Below are positions 36,544 through 45,228 of a stretch of DNA of 64,000 nucleotides, piece by piece (the stretch's first letter is position 1; each line of letters begins with the position of its first letter). The position numbers were made by a program, and so were the translations under genes. Under the pieces are notes generated by a model, which ran no database searches, was not told where the DNA came from, and saw only the letters and a program-made list of their open reading frames with translations. Source of the DNA: Chryseobacterium pennipullorum (lineage in GTDB: Bacteria > Bacteroidota > Bacteroidia > Flavobacteriales > Weeksellaceae); assembly GCF_003384725.1 (NCBI RefSeq), contig NZ_QNVV01000021.1, positions 35,568 to 99,567 on the forward strand, written 5' to 3'.

Positions 36544-37290
36544 GATGCTTATTTTACCTTAAACCTACAGCTTCTTTAAATGAAATAGGATCAAGTACAA
36601 AAATTGTGGGGCCCAGGCAAAAGCTTGAGTTAATATGAATAGAAAAAATAATATAAGATTGTATACCAATCACTGTTTGACTCCGTAGAAATAACATTCA
36701 TCGACTGAAGAGAGATAATCTTCGATTGTAGCATATAAGTAAAAAAAATTAACCACAGATAACACTGATTTTCACAGATTTTTGAGCATAAATTGAAAGG
36801 AAACTCAGTAGCAGGTCCATGGGAAATAGTTGTAAGTAAACCTTTAACCGACCTAGGAATCAGGAGCGTTAATAAACCTTTAAGGTTCGCCGATTCAAAT
36901 TAAAATAAAAAATCAGAGGCAAAATTGGTCTTGAATCCGTTAAAAAATTTCCAGTGTCTGAGCATGGCTACCCTATTGAGTCGAAGAACCAATGTTGAAT
37001 CCATGCGAGTTTGGAAATTTTAGGAGGCAAGGTCAATTTTTAGCGGATGATTCCAGTCTTGAATTTTTGTATACTTTTGCTTTAAGGCAAAAGTATAATA
37101 GGAAAAAAAATTCATACATGCTTCAAGAATGAATAGATTTTGGCGCTAAGTCATTTTCTATCACAGGTGAACGGACTAAAGTCCGTTCCTATTGAATATT
37201 GGCATCGTGGAGGATCAGGTAGAAAAAATGAGTAGTGCAGATTGTAAAGTATAGATATAAAAAACTCTCCACCACCTTTGTATCTGATCC
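36544..37290. repeat. Repeat-rich non-coding stretch
   Basis: No gene. It carries a tract reading AACCACAGATAACACTG followed by TTTTCACAGATT (36754-36782), a motif I recall as widespread in Bacteroidota spacers; AAATTTCCAG near 36945 and a TTGGAAATTTT complement near 37013; a perfect 11-bp hairpin, TATACTTTTGC (37070-37080) with 37087-37097; and copy 2 of the 40-bp repeat (37167-37206). The mosaic looks like accumulated dispersed intergenic repeats. Confidence 0.6.
37167..37206 (-). repeat. 40-bp dispersed repeat with palindromic core, copy 2
   Basis: Inverted relative to copy 1 at 3852-3891, with three differences over 40 bp. The palindromic core GAACGGACTAAAGTCCGTTC is conserved. Confidence 0.85.
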
Positions 37291-37318
37291 AAAAAAAGCT
37301 GCTCCATCCGGAGCAGCT
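37291..37318 (-). terminator. Terminator of the 73-residue protein gene
   Basis: AGCTGCTCC (37297-37305) and GGAGCAGCT (37310-37318) form a 9-bp stem. The A run on the left gives a U tract on the minus strand. Confidence 0.88.
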
Positions 37319-37355
37319 CTACGATAACACAAGGTTATCATCACATTATAAAAAT

Positions 37356-37577
37356 TTACTCTTTAAAAATATCTTTCATCATCTTATCCAGGAATTGGGT
37401 CGTTTCTTCCTCGATCATTTTTTCAGATTTTGCAACTAATTCAAGTCTGAAAGGCTCACAACAGGCTCTTATACCAAATCCCTCCTCAGTTTTTACAAAT
37501 TCCGGATGCAGATGATGCTCTTTACATGTTTCAGATTCTATTTCCTGTTTTATTAAATCATAATTCAGATCAAACAT
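37356..37577 (-). CDS. Small cytoplasmic protein of unknown function
   Basis: A 73-residue acidic protein starting MFDLNYDLIKQEIESETC. It contains CKEHHLHPEF and a CC pair (IRACCEPFRLEL), so three Cys and two His could bind metal. The C-terminal half is helical (KSEKMIEEETTQFLDKMMKDIF). I recognise no family. A clean terminator follows and a promoter-sized gap precedes it, which supports a real gene. Confidence 0.6.
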   Translation of the reverse strand: MFDLNYDLIKQEIESETCKEHHLHPEFVKTEEGFGIRACCEPFRLELVAKSEKMIEEETTQFLDKMMKDIFKE

Positions 37578-37667
37578 ATCTCTGTTTTGTTTTTAGTGGT
37601 TGATAAAGATATAAACAATCAGCTTTATTGGAAATCCGTATTTCTACGGTATTTTAGATCTTAACCA

Positions 37668-38834
37668 TCAACCTTTTATATATATTTTCTTTTTAAGATT
37701 CACATTCATTACAGTCCCATCTCTTCTTATTTTCAAATCAATCTCATCAGCGTCCTTTTCTATCCTGTTCAGAAAGTAATGACAGGCCCCTTCTTTATCA
37801 AGATGATCCAGATCTACATTATTAATACTGATGATAGAATCACCCACCTTTAATGGAAAATTTTCATCCTGATATATATAGGCTACAGTAGGTTTGGAAT
37901 CTATGAAACGGTATCCAAAACCAAAGGATTCCAGCTTGTGAGAAGATTCCTTAATTTGTTTCATATAAATTGTATGCCCTTCCCAATCCAGGACAAAAAC
38001 AAAATTTTTCAGAAAATCATTTCCTACCAAACTTGAATTTCCTGTTACCACAACTTCATTGTTAAAGTTTTTATTTCCAAAGGAAACAGCTGAAGCTTTA
38101 AAAATAGATCCAGAAATGGGACTTCCAACTCCGAAAGCTCCTACAGAGCTATTTCCATAAACATCTACCTTCTCGGTTATTTTTTTTACATTGTAATCAC
38201 TATTTGCGATCTTTATGCTTCCTGAAAACCCTGTATCAAATATAAGGGCCACCTTCTTATCAACAATACGAGCGTTCATAATAGGTGTTTTCTGATCCTT
38301 TACATCAAAGGGAATGACAATATCATAGCCTGTAAGATCAAACTTAGAAAGATCCTGAGTAGCTTCCAATGAATTTTTATCATAATTAACCCTCCAGAAG
38401 AGTTTAGCCATCTGATTAGAACCCAGAATTCCATCCACTTTAAAACATCCGAATTCAGCTTCTTTAAGATCCATCACGATAACTCCAATATTCTTAAAAG
38501 TTAGCTGATCGACCATCATTTCAGGTAGTACTGTAAAGATCTGATCCTGTTTATTTTTTTGCGAGTCTTTAACACTGCTTTTATGCTTCTTTTCAAGGCC
38601 TAATTCGGTATAAATTGCAGAAGAAATAACGGTAGGTGCCCCTGTATCCAACAGAAAATTATATGCTTTTCCGTTAATATGTACTTTCACAAAAGGTAAA
38701 TCGGTGGAATATTTTAAATTGATCTTTTCAACTGCTGACTTTAGGTAAACCTCTCCATTTTCAAAGAATTTTCTTCCCTGGGCTATAAGACTAAGATTAG
38801 AAAATATAAAAATAGAATATAAAAATTTTTTCAT
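37668..38834 (-). CDS. Exported retropepsin-like aspartyl protease with PDZ domain
   Basis: A 388-residue protein with a signal peptide (KKFLYSIFIFSNLSLIAQ). It has two pepsin-like halves, each with the DTG active-site motif: LLDTGAPTVISS near residue 62 and IFDTGFSGSI near 200. A C-terminal PDZ domain follows (about 310-385: LKVGDSIISINNVDLDHL). It is expected to cleave proteins in the periplasm or at the surface, with PDZ-mediated substrate binding. It appears to be transcribed alone. Confidence 0.82.
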   Translation of the reverse strand: MKKFLYSIFIFSNLSLIAQGRKFFENGEVYLKSAVEKINLKYSTDLPFVKVHINGKAYNFLLDTGAPTVISSAIYTELGLEKKHKSSVKDSQKNKQDQIFTVLPEMMVDQLTFKNIGVIVMDLKEAEFGCFKVDGILGSNQMAKLFWRVNYDKNSLEATQDLSKFDLTGYDIVIPFDVKDQKTPIMNARIVDKKVALIFDTGFSGSIKIANSDYNVKKITEKVDVYGNSSVGAFGVGSPISGSIFKASAVSFGNKNFNNEVVVTGNSSLVGNDFLKNFVFVLDWEGHTIYMKQIKESSHKLESFGFGYRFIDSKPTVAYIYQDENFPLKVGDSIISINNVDLDHLDKEGACHYFLNRIEKDADEIDLKIRRDGTVMNVNLKKKIYIKG

Positions 38835-38899
38835 GAAGTAGTTTTTACTAAAGTAGTCATTTTTAGACCGTAGACAAAATCACCTTTAAAAGGTAAAAC

Positions 38900-38925
38900 A
38901 AAAAAGCCGCCCATCAGGGCGGCTT
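38900..38925 (-). terminator. Terminator of the prolyl isomerase operon
   Basis: AAGCCGCCC (38904-38912), ATCA loop and GGGCGGCTT (38917-38925), with an A run on the left side giving a U tract on the minus strand. Confidence 0.88.
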
Positions 38926-38945
38926 CATATCTTAAAGAAATTCAA

Positions 38946-40061
38946 TTATTTTACTTTTACAAGCTCAACATCGAAAACTAACCATGAGTTTGGCGGGATC
39001 ACTCCTCCTGCTCCTCTTTCTCCGTAAGCCATTGCCGGCGGGATCAATAATGTAGCAGTTTCACCTTCTTTCAGCAACAGGATTCCTTCATCCCATCCTT
39101 TGATTACTCTTCCCATTCCGATTGGAATATCGATCGGCTCATTTCTTTTGAATGAAGAATCGAATTCAGTTCCATCTACCAGTTTACCAGCGTAATGTAC
39201 AGAAACGTTATCACCTGCTTTTGGAGCTTTACCTTCAGCTGTCTTAGTGATTTTATAGTAAAGACCTGATTCAGTTTTCTGCATTCCGGCTTTTAAGTTT
39301 TCAACTAATTTTTCCTGGTTGGCTTTAAACTCTTCTTCTTTTTTCTTTTTGTCTGCTTCTTCCTTGGCGATGTACGCTTTGTTATTGTCAGCAATTTTAG
39401 CTTTTCCTTCGTTAAAAGTTTTAGCAGCATCATAGTTTTTGTACTCATCCCCTTTACCGAAGATAGAAACTTTCTCTAAAACAATATCTGTTTTAGGTTT
39501 ATCCTGAGCACCTTTTTCAACGTTTGCAATCGCATCAATCACATCATTACCTTTTACAACTTTCCCGAAGATGGTATGTCTGCCATCTAGCCATGGAGTT
39601 GCTATTTCAGTAATGAAGAACTGAGAACCATTGGTGTTTGGACCTGAATTAGCCATAGAAAGAATTCCTTTCCCTGTGTGTTTAAGGTCATTTTTCTCGT
39701 CTTCGAATTTATATCCAGGATCTCCCATTCCCGTACCCTGAGGATCACCTCCCTGGATCATGAAATCTTTGATTACTCTGTGGAAAATAGTTCCGTCATA
39801 ATAAGGAACTCCCTTAGCCTTAGCTTTGTTGTCGATTTTCCCTTCTGCAAGACCGATAAAGTTGGCTACAGTTACTGGTGCTTTCTTGTCTTCAAACTTC
39901 ACAATCATGTTTCCTTTTGTGGTTTGAAGATTCGCATAAAGTCCGTCATTAAGACCTTCGTAAGTTTCTTTGTCTACGTTCATTTTTTTATAAATTGGGG
40001 TGCAACTCATCAGCGAAATACTTGCCGCTGCCAGAATTATATTCTTGTTAAACAATTTCAT
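38946..40061 (-). CDS. Cyclophilin-FKBP fusion lipoprotein (PPIase)
   Basis: A 371-residue predicted lipoprotein (lipobox region ISLMSC). The cyclophilin domain spans about residues 40-205 (FHRVIKDFMIQGGDPQGTG, GSQFFITE, WLDGRHTIFGKV). A charged helical linker (IAKEEADKKKKEEEFKANQEKL) follows, then an FKBP domain at about 265-371 (VSVHYAGKLVDGTEFDSSF, IPPAMAYGERGAGGVIPP). Two unrelated prolyl isomerase folds in one chain suggest a periplasmic folding factor. It is downstream of gldI by 3 nt, so they share an operon. Confidence 0.9.
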   Translation of the reverse strand: MKLFNKNIILAAASISLMSCTPIYKKMNVDKETYEGLNDGLYANLQTTKGNMIVKFEDKKAPVTVANFIGLAEGKIDNKAKAKGVPYYDGTIFHRVIKDFMIQGGDPQGTGMGDPGYKFEDEKNDLKHTGKGILSMANSGPNTNGSQFFITEIATPWLDGRHTIFGKVVKGNDVIDAIANVEKGAQDKPKTDIVLEKVSIFGKGDEYKNYDAAKTFNEGKAKIADNNKAYIAKEEADKKKKEEEFKANQEKLVENLKAGMQKTESGLYYKITKTAEGKAPKAGDNVSVHYAGKLVDGTEFDSSFKRNEPIDIPIGMGRVIKGWDEGILLLKEGETATLLIPPAMAYGERGAGGVIPPNSWLVFDVELVKVK

Positions 40062-40064
40062 GTA

Positions 40065-40577
40065 TTATAGAGCTTTTAATTTTATGATTAATGGAATGTC
40101 GTTATCTATTTTCTTTTCATCTCCAAAAGTTCCGTAAGCCAGAGAAGAGGGGACCAAAAGTGTAATTTCCTCTCCGTCCTTTATAAAGCGTAATGCATTT
40201 TCTACCACTTTCAGTTCATCAAAATGGCCAAACCTGGCATCTCTCTTTTCAATAGGCTGATCATAAATCTTGGTTTCATCAAAATCATACAGGTCATACG
40301 AATAGGAGATCAGTGTATTGTCTGCCCGTTTTTCTCTTTGATCAAAACCATCGACAGTTACCCAATAATTAAGCTGTGTAGGATAGTATTTTACAGACTG
40401 TCCGTTGATCCAGTCCTGAATCTGTCCTCTTTCTGCAGAGTTCAGATTCTTCATCCTTTCCCTGGAAACATCCAGATCTTTCTTGCTTAAAACCCCGCCT
40501 ACCGGAGGGTGAGCTGTCTGAGCATTCCTGTTGCAACCGAACAGGCTTACCAATGATATGAAGAGCAATTTTTTCAT
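40065..40577 (-). CDS. gldI: Gliding motility-associated PPIase GldI
   Basis: A 170-residue lipoprotein (signal ending LVSLFGC, Cys15) with an FKBP-like domain: YSYDLYDFDETKIYD, VENALRFIKDGEEITLLVPSSLAYGTFGDEKKID, NDIPLIIKLKAL. The shortened FKBP with these features matches GldI of flavobacteria, which supports gliding and T9SS function in Flavobacterium johnsoniae. Chryseobacterium-type cells may be non-gliding, so the role is probably in folding T9SS or envelope proteins. It is 3 nt upstream of the cyclophilin-FKBP gene. Confidence 0.82.
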   Translation of the reverse strand: MKKLLFISLVSLFGCNRNAQTAHPPVGGVLSKKDLDVSRERMKNLNSAERGQIQDWINGQSVKYYPTQLNYWVTVDGFDQREKRADNTLISYSYDLYDFDETKIYDQPIEKRDARFGHFDELKVVENALRFIKDGEEITLLVPSSLAYGTFGDEKKIDNDIPLIIKLKAL

Positions 40578-40721
40578 AAACTTTTGCGAAAATACACAAT
40601 TCGTGAATCAATTACAAAACTTGACGAAGAAATATACGAATGCATTACTGCCGTGATAAATTATTATGCCATCTCATCCGTCCCATTACATAATGAAGAC
40701 GTGGATATAACCAGACCATAC

Positions 40722-40745
40722 AAAAAAAGCCGGGAATACTTCCCG
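40722..40745 (-). terminator. Terminator of ilvE
   Basis: CGGGAA (40731-40736) and TTCCCG (40740-40745) form a 6-bp stem; the A7 run at 40722-40728 gives the U tract on the minus strand. Confidence 0.8.
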
Positions 40746-40771
40746 ACTTAGTATAGTTTATTTAATTAATT

Positions 40772-41842
40772 TTAAACTGTTTCTAATACGTGGTCTACCA
40801 CCACTCTCCATCCGAACGGATCTTCGGAAAGGTTGTTCTGAAGATCTACAAGATCTTTCTTCAGAAGAGCAGCATAGCTTTCATCATCAGATAATCTTGG
40901 AAGTGCAAGCTTTTCGCCCTGATATCCCAAAGCCTGGAATTGTGTCGTTACAACCGCTGTTCCTACTCCCCAAACCTCTTTAAGAGAACCGCTCTTTAAA
41001 GCTTCGATTACCGTTTTCACAGGAATTGGCTCCACTTTCACTTCGATTCCTCTTTTCTTAGCCAGCTGAATGAAGCTGTCTCTGGTTACCCCATCAAGAA
41101 TCTTCTCAGATGTAGGCGGCGTGTATATGGTATCATTGATTCTTACAAATACGTTCATGGTACCACTTTCTTCGAAGTATTCATGAGTAGCATCATCCGT
41201 CCAGATGATTTGCTCATATCCTTCTTCGATTGCCAGTTGTGTAGGATAGAAAGAAGCGGCATAGTTTCCGGCTGCCTTAGCAGAACCTACTCCACCATTA
41301 GCGGCTCTTGAATAATGGTCGGAAATTTTTACAGAAACAGGCTCCGAGTAATAGCTCTTTGCCGGTGTTGCAACAATCGCAAACATATATTTGTTAGACA
41401 CTCTTGCTTTCAAAGCTTCCTCGGTTGCAAAAATCAGTGGTCTGATATACAATGACATTCCTTCACCCTGAGGGATCCATTCTCTGTCGATATCCACCAA
41501 CGCTTTTAGTCCGTCTAAAAACATCTCCTCAGTCACCTCAGGCATTGCAAGACGCTTAGCTGACTTGTTGATACGTTCAAAATTCTTTTCTGGCCTGAAA
41601 AGGAAAACCTGCCCGTCTTTGTCTTTATAGGCTTTCATACCTTCAAAACAAGCTTGTCCATAATTTACTCCCATCATGGCAGGGGTAAATGGTATCGGAC
41701 CGTAAGGAACTAATTTTACATCACCCCATTTTCCGTCTTCATACTCACATATAATCATATGATCTATGAAAGTACCACCAAAGGAAAAATTGTTTGGGTC
41801 AAATGTAGAAATTCTGGAGTTTTCAGTTTTTTGAATTATCAT
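40772..41842 (-). CDS. ilvE: Branched-chain amino acid aminotransferase
   Basis: A 356-residue fold type IV PLP enzyme that interconverts leucine, isoleucine and valine with their 2-oxoacids. Motifs: YGQACFEGMKAYK, MSLYIRPLIFATEE, KISDHYSRAANGGVGSAKAAGNYA (PLP lysine region), EESGTMNVFVR and ILDGVTRDS. The length fits the larger type II BCAT group. It is a single gene with its own -7 box at 41868-41875, divergent from mnmD. Confidence 0.92.
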   Translation of the reverse strand: MIIQKTENSRISTFDPNNFSFGGTFIDHMIICEYEDGKWGDVKLVPYGPIPFTPAMMGVNYGQACFEGMKAYKDKDGQVFLFRPEKNFERINKSAKRLAMPEVTEEMFLDGLKALVDIDREWIPQGEGMSLYIRPLIFATEEALKARVSNKYMFAIVATPAKSYYSEPVSVKISDHYSRAANGGVGSAKAAGNYAASFYPTQLAIEEGYEQIIWTDDATHEYFEESGTMNVFVRINDTIYTPPTSEKILDGVTRDSFIQLAKKRGIEVKVEPIPVKTVIEALKSGSLKEVWGVGTAVVTTQFQALGYQGEKLALPRLSDDESYAALLKKDLVDLQNNLSEDPFGWRVVVDHVLETV

Positions 41843-41867
41843 TTTTTAAAATTTTTACGATGTTCTA

Positions 41868-41875
41868 CAAATTTA
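41868..41875 (-). promoter_or_regulatory. Promoter -7 box of ilvE
   Basis: Minus-strand TAAATTTG lies 26 nt before the ilvE start and is back to back with the mnmD box at 41907. Confidence 0.5.
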
Positions 41876-41906
41876 ATATAATTTTCTAAATATAAAAATT
41901 TTAGAG

Positions 41907-41914
41907 TAAATTTG
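41907..41914 (+). promoter_or_regulatory. Promoter -7 box of mnmD
   Basis: TAAATTTG ends 13 nt before the TTG start codon of mnmD, so the transcript would have almost no leader. Confidence 0.5.
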
Positions 41915-41927
41915 ACAAAAAAATAGC

Positions 41928-42602
41928 TTGAAAAGAGAAATAAAGACCACCAACGATGGAAGCAAAACATTGTTTATCAATGATTTAAATGAAAACTACC
42001 ATTCTCATCATGGAGCACTTCAGGAAGCCGAACATGTGTTTATCAAAAATGGACTAAATTTAATAAATGATTACGAAATTAATATTTTAGAACTAGGTTT
42101 TGGAACAGGTTTGAATGTTTTGGTGACAATTAATGAATATTTAAAAACTGACAAAAATCATGTCATCAATTATTTTTCGCTCGAAAAATACCCCATAAAT
42201 GAATCCGAAATTAAGGATCTGGCTTATTTTGAACTTTTTGATAACCCGGAGTTCAAAAATATTTATCAGAAAATTCATCTGGCAGATTGGGAAAAGTCAG
42301 TAGAAATTATTAGTGGATTCCACTTAAAAAAGATAGAATGTGACTTTTTCGACCTTAAAAACATAGAATTGCCAAAAATCAATCTTGTTTACTTCGACTG
42401 TTTCGGAGCCAGAGTACAACCTGACCTTTGGGAAAAACCTTTATTCGAGCTGGTTTCGGACAAAATGGCCGTTAACGGATTATTAACTACCTATTCTTCT
42501 AAAGGAAGCGTTAGAAGAATTCTTCAGGAGCTTAACTTTCAGGTTGAAAAAAAACAGGGACCTCCGGGAAAAAGAGAAATGATTAATGCTATCAAATTGT
42601 AG
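41928..42602 (+). CDS. mnmD: tRNA 5-methylaminomethyl-2-thiouridine methyltransferase MnmD
   Basis: A 224-residue SAM-dependent enzyme (DUF752), the MnmD half of MnmC, which methylates nm5s2U to mnm5s2U at the wobble base of tRNA. Motifs: NENYHSHHGALQEAEHVFI, ILELGFGTGLNVLVT (SAM site), NLVYFDCFGARVQPDLWEK and GLLTTYSSKGSVRRIL. Translation starts at TTG (41928): the family N-terminus KREIKTT lies directly after it and no in-frame ATG exists nearby. With the -7 box 13 nt upstream the message is nearly leaderless. Confidence 0.88.
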   Translation: MKREIKTTNDGSKTLFINDLNENYHSHHGALQEAEHVFIKNGLNLINDYEINILELGFGTGLNVLVTINEYLKTDKNHVINYFSLEKYPINESEIKDLAYFELFDNPEFKNIYQKIHLADWEKSVEIISGFHLKKIECDFFDLKNIELPKINLVYFDCFGARVQPDLWEKPLFELVSDKMAVNGLLTTYSSKGSVRRILQELNFQVEKKQGPPGKREMINAIKL

Positions 42603-42764
42603 GAAGGAAGCTTGAAGATGGAAGTTGGGGGTTTCTACTCATTATAAAGATTAAGCTTTTGTTTTTTAAACATAATTAAACTCATTATTATATAAGGATA
42701 AGCGGATTGGGAAATTTTAGTAATAAAAACAAATGGTATAAAACTTCAGCTTCGTGCTTCCTTC
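42603..42764. repeat. Imperfect inverted repeat in mnmD-NUDIX spacer
   Basis: GAAGGAAGCTTGAAGATGG and following bases (42603-42627) pair imperfectly with 42742-42764 (AACTTCAGCTTCGTGCTTCC). The arms are about 115 nt apart. It resembles the other palindromic spacers in the window. Confidence 0.6.
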
Positions 42765-42823
42765 ATCCAGCTTTTTCAACAAAATTCCTTACATTAGCTA
42801 TACAAATATTATACATTATATAT

Positions 42824-43240
42824 ATGATAGATAAGATCAACATTAGAGTGTATGCCTGTGCAGTAAAAGATAAAAAAGTTTTAACCTTATTTGAAGAATA
42901 TGCCGGCGAACCTTTAATGAAATTTCCGGGAGGCGGACTGGAGTATGGTGAAGGTGTCCTGGATTGCCTACATCGGGAATTCGACGAGGAGCTCAATGTC
43001 AAAGTAGATATCGTTGAACATTTGTATACTCAGGAAAATTTTCTGGTTTCCCGGTTCAGGGAAAATGAACAGCTTCTTACCATCTATTACCTTGTGAATA
43101 TTACAAATGAAGGCGATTTTCTTATTCTGGATCCCTGCATTGAAAAAACTGAATGGATCGAGATCGACCAGCCCGGCAACCCATTTCCACTGCCTGTAGA
43201 TCAGATTGTATTTGATAAATTAAAAGAAAAATTCCTGTAA
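42824..43240 (+). CDS. NUDIX hydrolase
   Basis: A 138-residue protein. The start MIDKINIRVYACAV at 42824 is chosen because an upstream extension (from 42707) has no NUDIX-like sequence and crosses the inverted repeat. The NUDIX box runs from FPGGGLEYGEG through LHREFDEELNV. It matches Gx5Ex7REUxEExGU except that Asn replaces the last Gly. The enzyme would hydrolyse a nucleoside diphosphate derivative; the substrate is unknown. The stop codon lies inside the terminator stem. Confidence 0.82.
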   Translation: MIDKINIRVYACAVKDKKVLTLFEEYAGEPLMKFPGGGLEYGEGVLDCLHREFDEELNVKVDIVEHLYTQENFLVSRFRENEQLLTIYYLVNITNEGDFLILDPCIEKTEWIEIDQPGNPFPLPVDQIVFDKLKEKFL

Positions 43241-43262
43241 GCTGACCTTACAGGAATTTTAT
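43229..43262. terminator. Terminator overlapping NUDIX stop codon
   Basis: A 13-bp perfect stem (43229-43241 with 43247-43259, containing ATTCCTGTAAG) with T and A tracts on both sides; it likely serves both convergent genes. Confidence 0.85.
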
Positions 43263-43283
43263 CCTATTATTATTGTTCTATTT

Positions 43284-43988
43284 TTATTTTCTCACCTTAA
43301 ATTCGTTGGCCCCCGGATAAGGCTTCAAATACCCTGAATTCCAGTTAGACTGTAGCAGCGATTCCACAAATTCGTCAGTTCTGTTCTTGTGCGGATTATA
43401 TTGCTCTTTCAAATCAATGTCCGCCATTTTTCCTTTCACATTCCACCAGAAGGCACTCCATCCTCCTCTCAGTTCTTTTATAATTTCATACACATTTTTG
43501 CCCGTTGCCCTGTTCATTAGTTTTGCAAAAACCTGACCTTCGGTAGTCGTAAGATCCCTCAGCTGCTTCTCATACTGATCGGCGAGCATACTTTGCCTCT
43601 CTCTCACAAACTTTCTCTTCGCCTTGCTGTCCATATCATTCATATCTTCCTGAATGTCTCTGTATTGCTGTAAAGCAGTGACAAATAAGGGATACACCCT
43701 GTACAGCTTTTTGTTCAAAAAATAATAGTAATTTTTATCCAGCTGGTTATTAAATCTCGGTTTATTTACTAAAACCAACTCATCCATTACTACAACAGGC
43801 TCTCCATTGACTTCATAGACCTTCACCTTCTGCTGCTCGTCGTAATAATATTTATTGCCAAATTCATCCACTTTAAGGGATTCAGCCGGATACTGATTAA
43901 GAGGTTTTGCAACCACAGAATCCTTCTGACCGAAAACACTAACTCCAAAAAAGAAGATAAAAAGGCAGATAATCTTACTAAAATTCAT
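43284..43988 (-). CDS. DUF4294 exported protein
   Basis: A 234-residue exported protein; the start at 43988 places a signal peptide first (NFSKIICLFIFFFGVSVFGQ). The conserved part includes YYFLNKKLYRVYPLFVTALQQYRDIQEDM, KRKFVRERQSMLADQYEKQL and IIKELRGGWSAFWWN, which I recognise as DUF4294. The family is confined to Bacteroidota and has no known function that I can state. Its position divergent from the M42 peptidase is not informative. Confidence 0.75.
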   Translation of the reverse strand: MNFSKIICLFIFFFGVSVFGQKDSVVAKPLNQYPAESLKVDEFGNKYYYDEQQKVKVYEVNGEPVVVMDELVLVNKPRFNNQLDKNYYYFLNKKLYRVYPLFVTALQQYRDIQEDMNDMDSKAKRKFVRERQSMLADQYEKQLRDLTTTEGQVFAKLMNRATGKNVYEIIKELRGGWSAFWWNVKGKMADIDLKEQYNPHKNRTDEFVESLLQSNWNSGYLKPYPGANEFKVRK

Positions 43989-44039
43989 TATTTTTACACT
44001 TATAAGAACAAAAATTAAACGCAAAAATCATTCCTTTTT

Positions 44040-45113
44040 ATGAAATTTGAAAAGAAATCTTTGAAATTTTTAGAAAAATACTTAAACACATCATCTCCAA
44101 CAGGTTACGAACATAAAGGTCAGGAAGTATGGATGGACTATATAAGACCTTACGTAGATAAAATAGAAGTAGATCACTATGGTACCTGCTACGGAATCAT
44201 CAATCCGGAGGCCGAATTTAAAGTAGTGATTGAGGCTCATGCCGACGAAATCTCCTGGTATGTTAACTACATTACGGACGAAGGACTGATCTATGTTATC
44301 AGAAACGGAGGCTCGGATCAGACTATTGCCCCTTCAAAGGTAGTACACATTCATGGTGAAAACGGTATCGTAAAAGGTGTATTCGGATGGCCTGCGATCC
44401 ACACCAGAACGAATCAGAACGAGCCGACTCCGAAAATCGAAAATATCTTCATAGACTGTGGAGCCACCTCCAAAAAGGAAGTGGAAGACATGGGCATCTT
44501 TGTAGGCTGTATGATTACCTACCCTGACGAATTCTTTGAAATGAATGACCGCTATTTCGTCTGCAGGGCTTTAGACAACAGAATCGGTGGCTTTATGATT
44601 GCCGAAGTAGCCAGGCTTCTGAAGGAAAATAAGAAATCTATTCCATTCGGTCTGTATATCACTAACTCCGTCCAGGAAGAAGTGGGCTTATATGGCGCTG
44701 ATATGATTGCCGATACCATCAAGCCCAATATAGCAATCGTTACCGATGTTACCCATGATACCACCACTCCTATGATTGAAAAGAAAAAAGAAGGAGATCA
44801 GAAATGTGGCGCAGGACCGGTAGTATTCTTTGCTCCAAGCGTTCATCATACCATCAGAGAACTAATCATCGACACCGCAAAAGCTAAAAAAATTCCTTTC
44901 CAAAGAGCAGCAGCAAGCAGAGCTACCGGAACTGATACTGATGCTTTTGCCCACTCCAACGGTGGCGTACCAAGTGCTTTAATTTCCTTACCTTTGCGCT
45001 ATATGCACACAACGGTAGAAATGGTAGCTAAAGAGGATGTCGCCAATGTAATTAAACTGATCTATGAGACCGTTCTAAAGATCAAGCCGGAAATGAAATT
45101 GAAGTATCATTAA
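44040..45113 (+). CDS. M42 family zinc aminopeptidase
   Basis: A 357-residue cytoplasmic metallopeptidase of the glutamyl aminopeptidase/endoglucanase M group. The metal-binding pattern is visible: IEAHADEISWYV, RALDNRIGGFM, TNSVQEEVGLYGA (Glu base and ligand), VTDVTHDT and FAPSVHHTIREL. These enzymes form large self-compartmentalised dodecamers that trim peptides. rpe follows after a 115-bp palindromic spacer on the same strand. Confidence 0.88.
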   Translation: MKFEKKSLKFLEKYLNTSSPTGYEHKGQEVWMDYIRPYVDKIEVDHYGTCYGIINPEAEFKVVIEAHADEISWYVNYITDEGLIYVIRNGGSDQTIAPSKVVHIHGENGIVKGVFGWPAIHTRTNQNEPTPKIENIFIDCGATSKKEVEDMGIFVGCMITYPDEFFEMNDRYFVCRALDNRIGGFMIAEVARLLKENKKSIPFGLYITNSVQEEVGLYGADMIADTIKPNIAIVTDVTHDTTTPMIEKKKEGDQKCGAGPVVFFAPSVHHTIRELIIDTAKAKKIPFQRAAASRATGTDTDAFAHSNGGVPSALISLPLRYMHTTVEMVAKEDVANVIKLIYETVLKIKPEMKLKYH

Positions 45114-45126
45114 TAGGAGAAAGAAC

Positions 45127-45195
45127 AAAGAGTAAAGAGAAAAGACTTAAAGTTATGCATGATTAAACATCAAGTGTCTTTATTCTTTTCTCTTT
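45127..45195. repeat. Imperfect palindrome in M42-rpe spacer
   Basis: AAAGAGTAAAGAGAAAAGAC (45127-45146) is imperfectly complementary to 45176-45195. It is a purine-rich unit facing its complement, as in other spacers here. Confidence 0.6.
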
Positions 45196-45228
45196 ATTCT
45201 AACATCTAATATTAAGTAAAAAGTAAAA

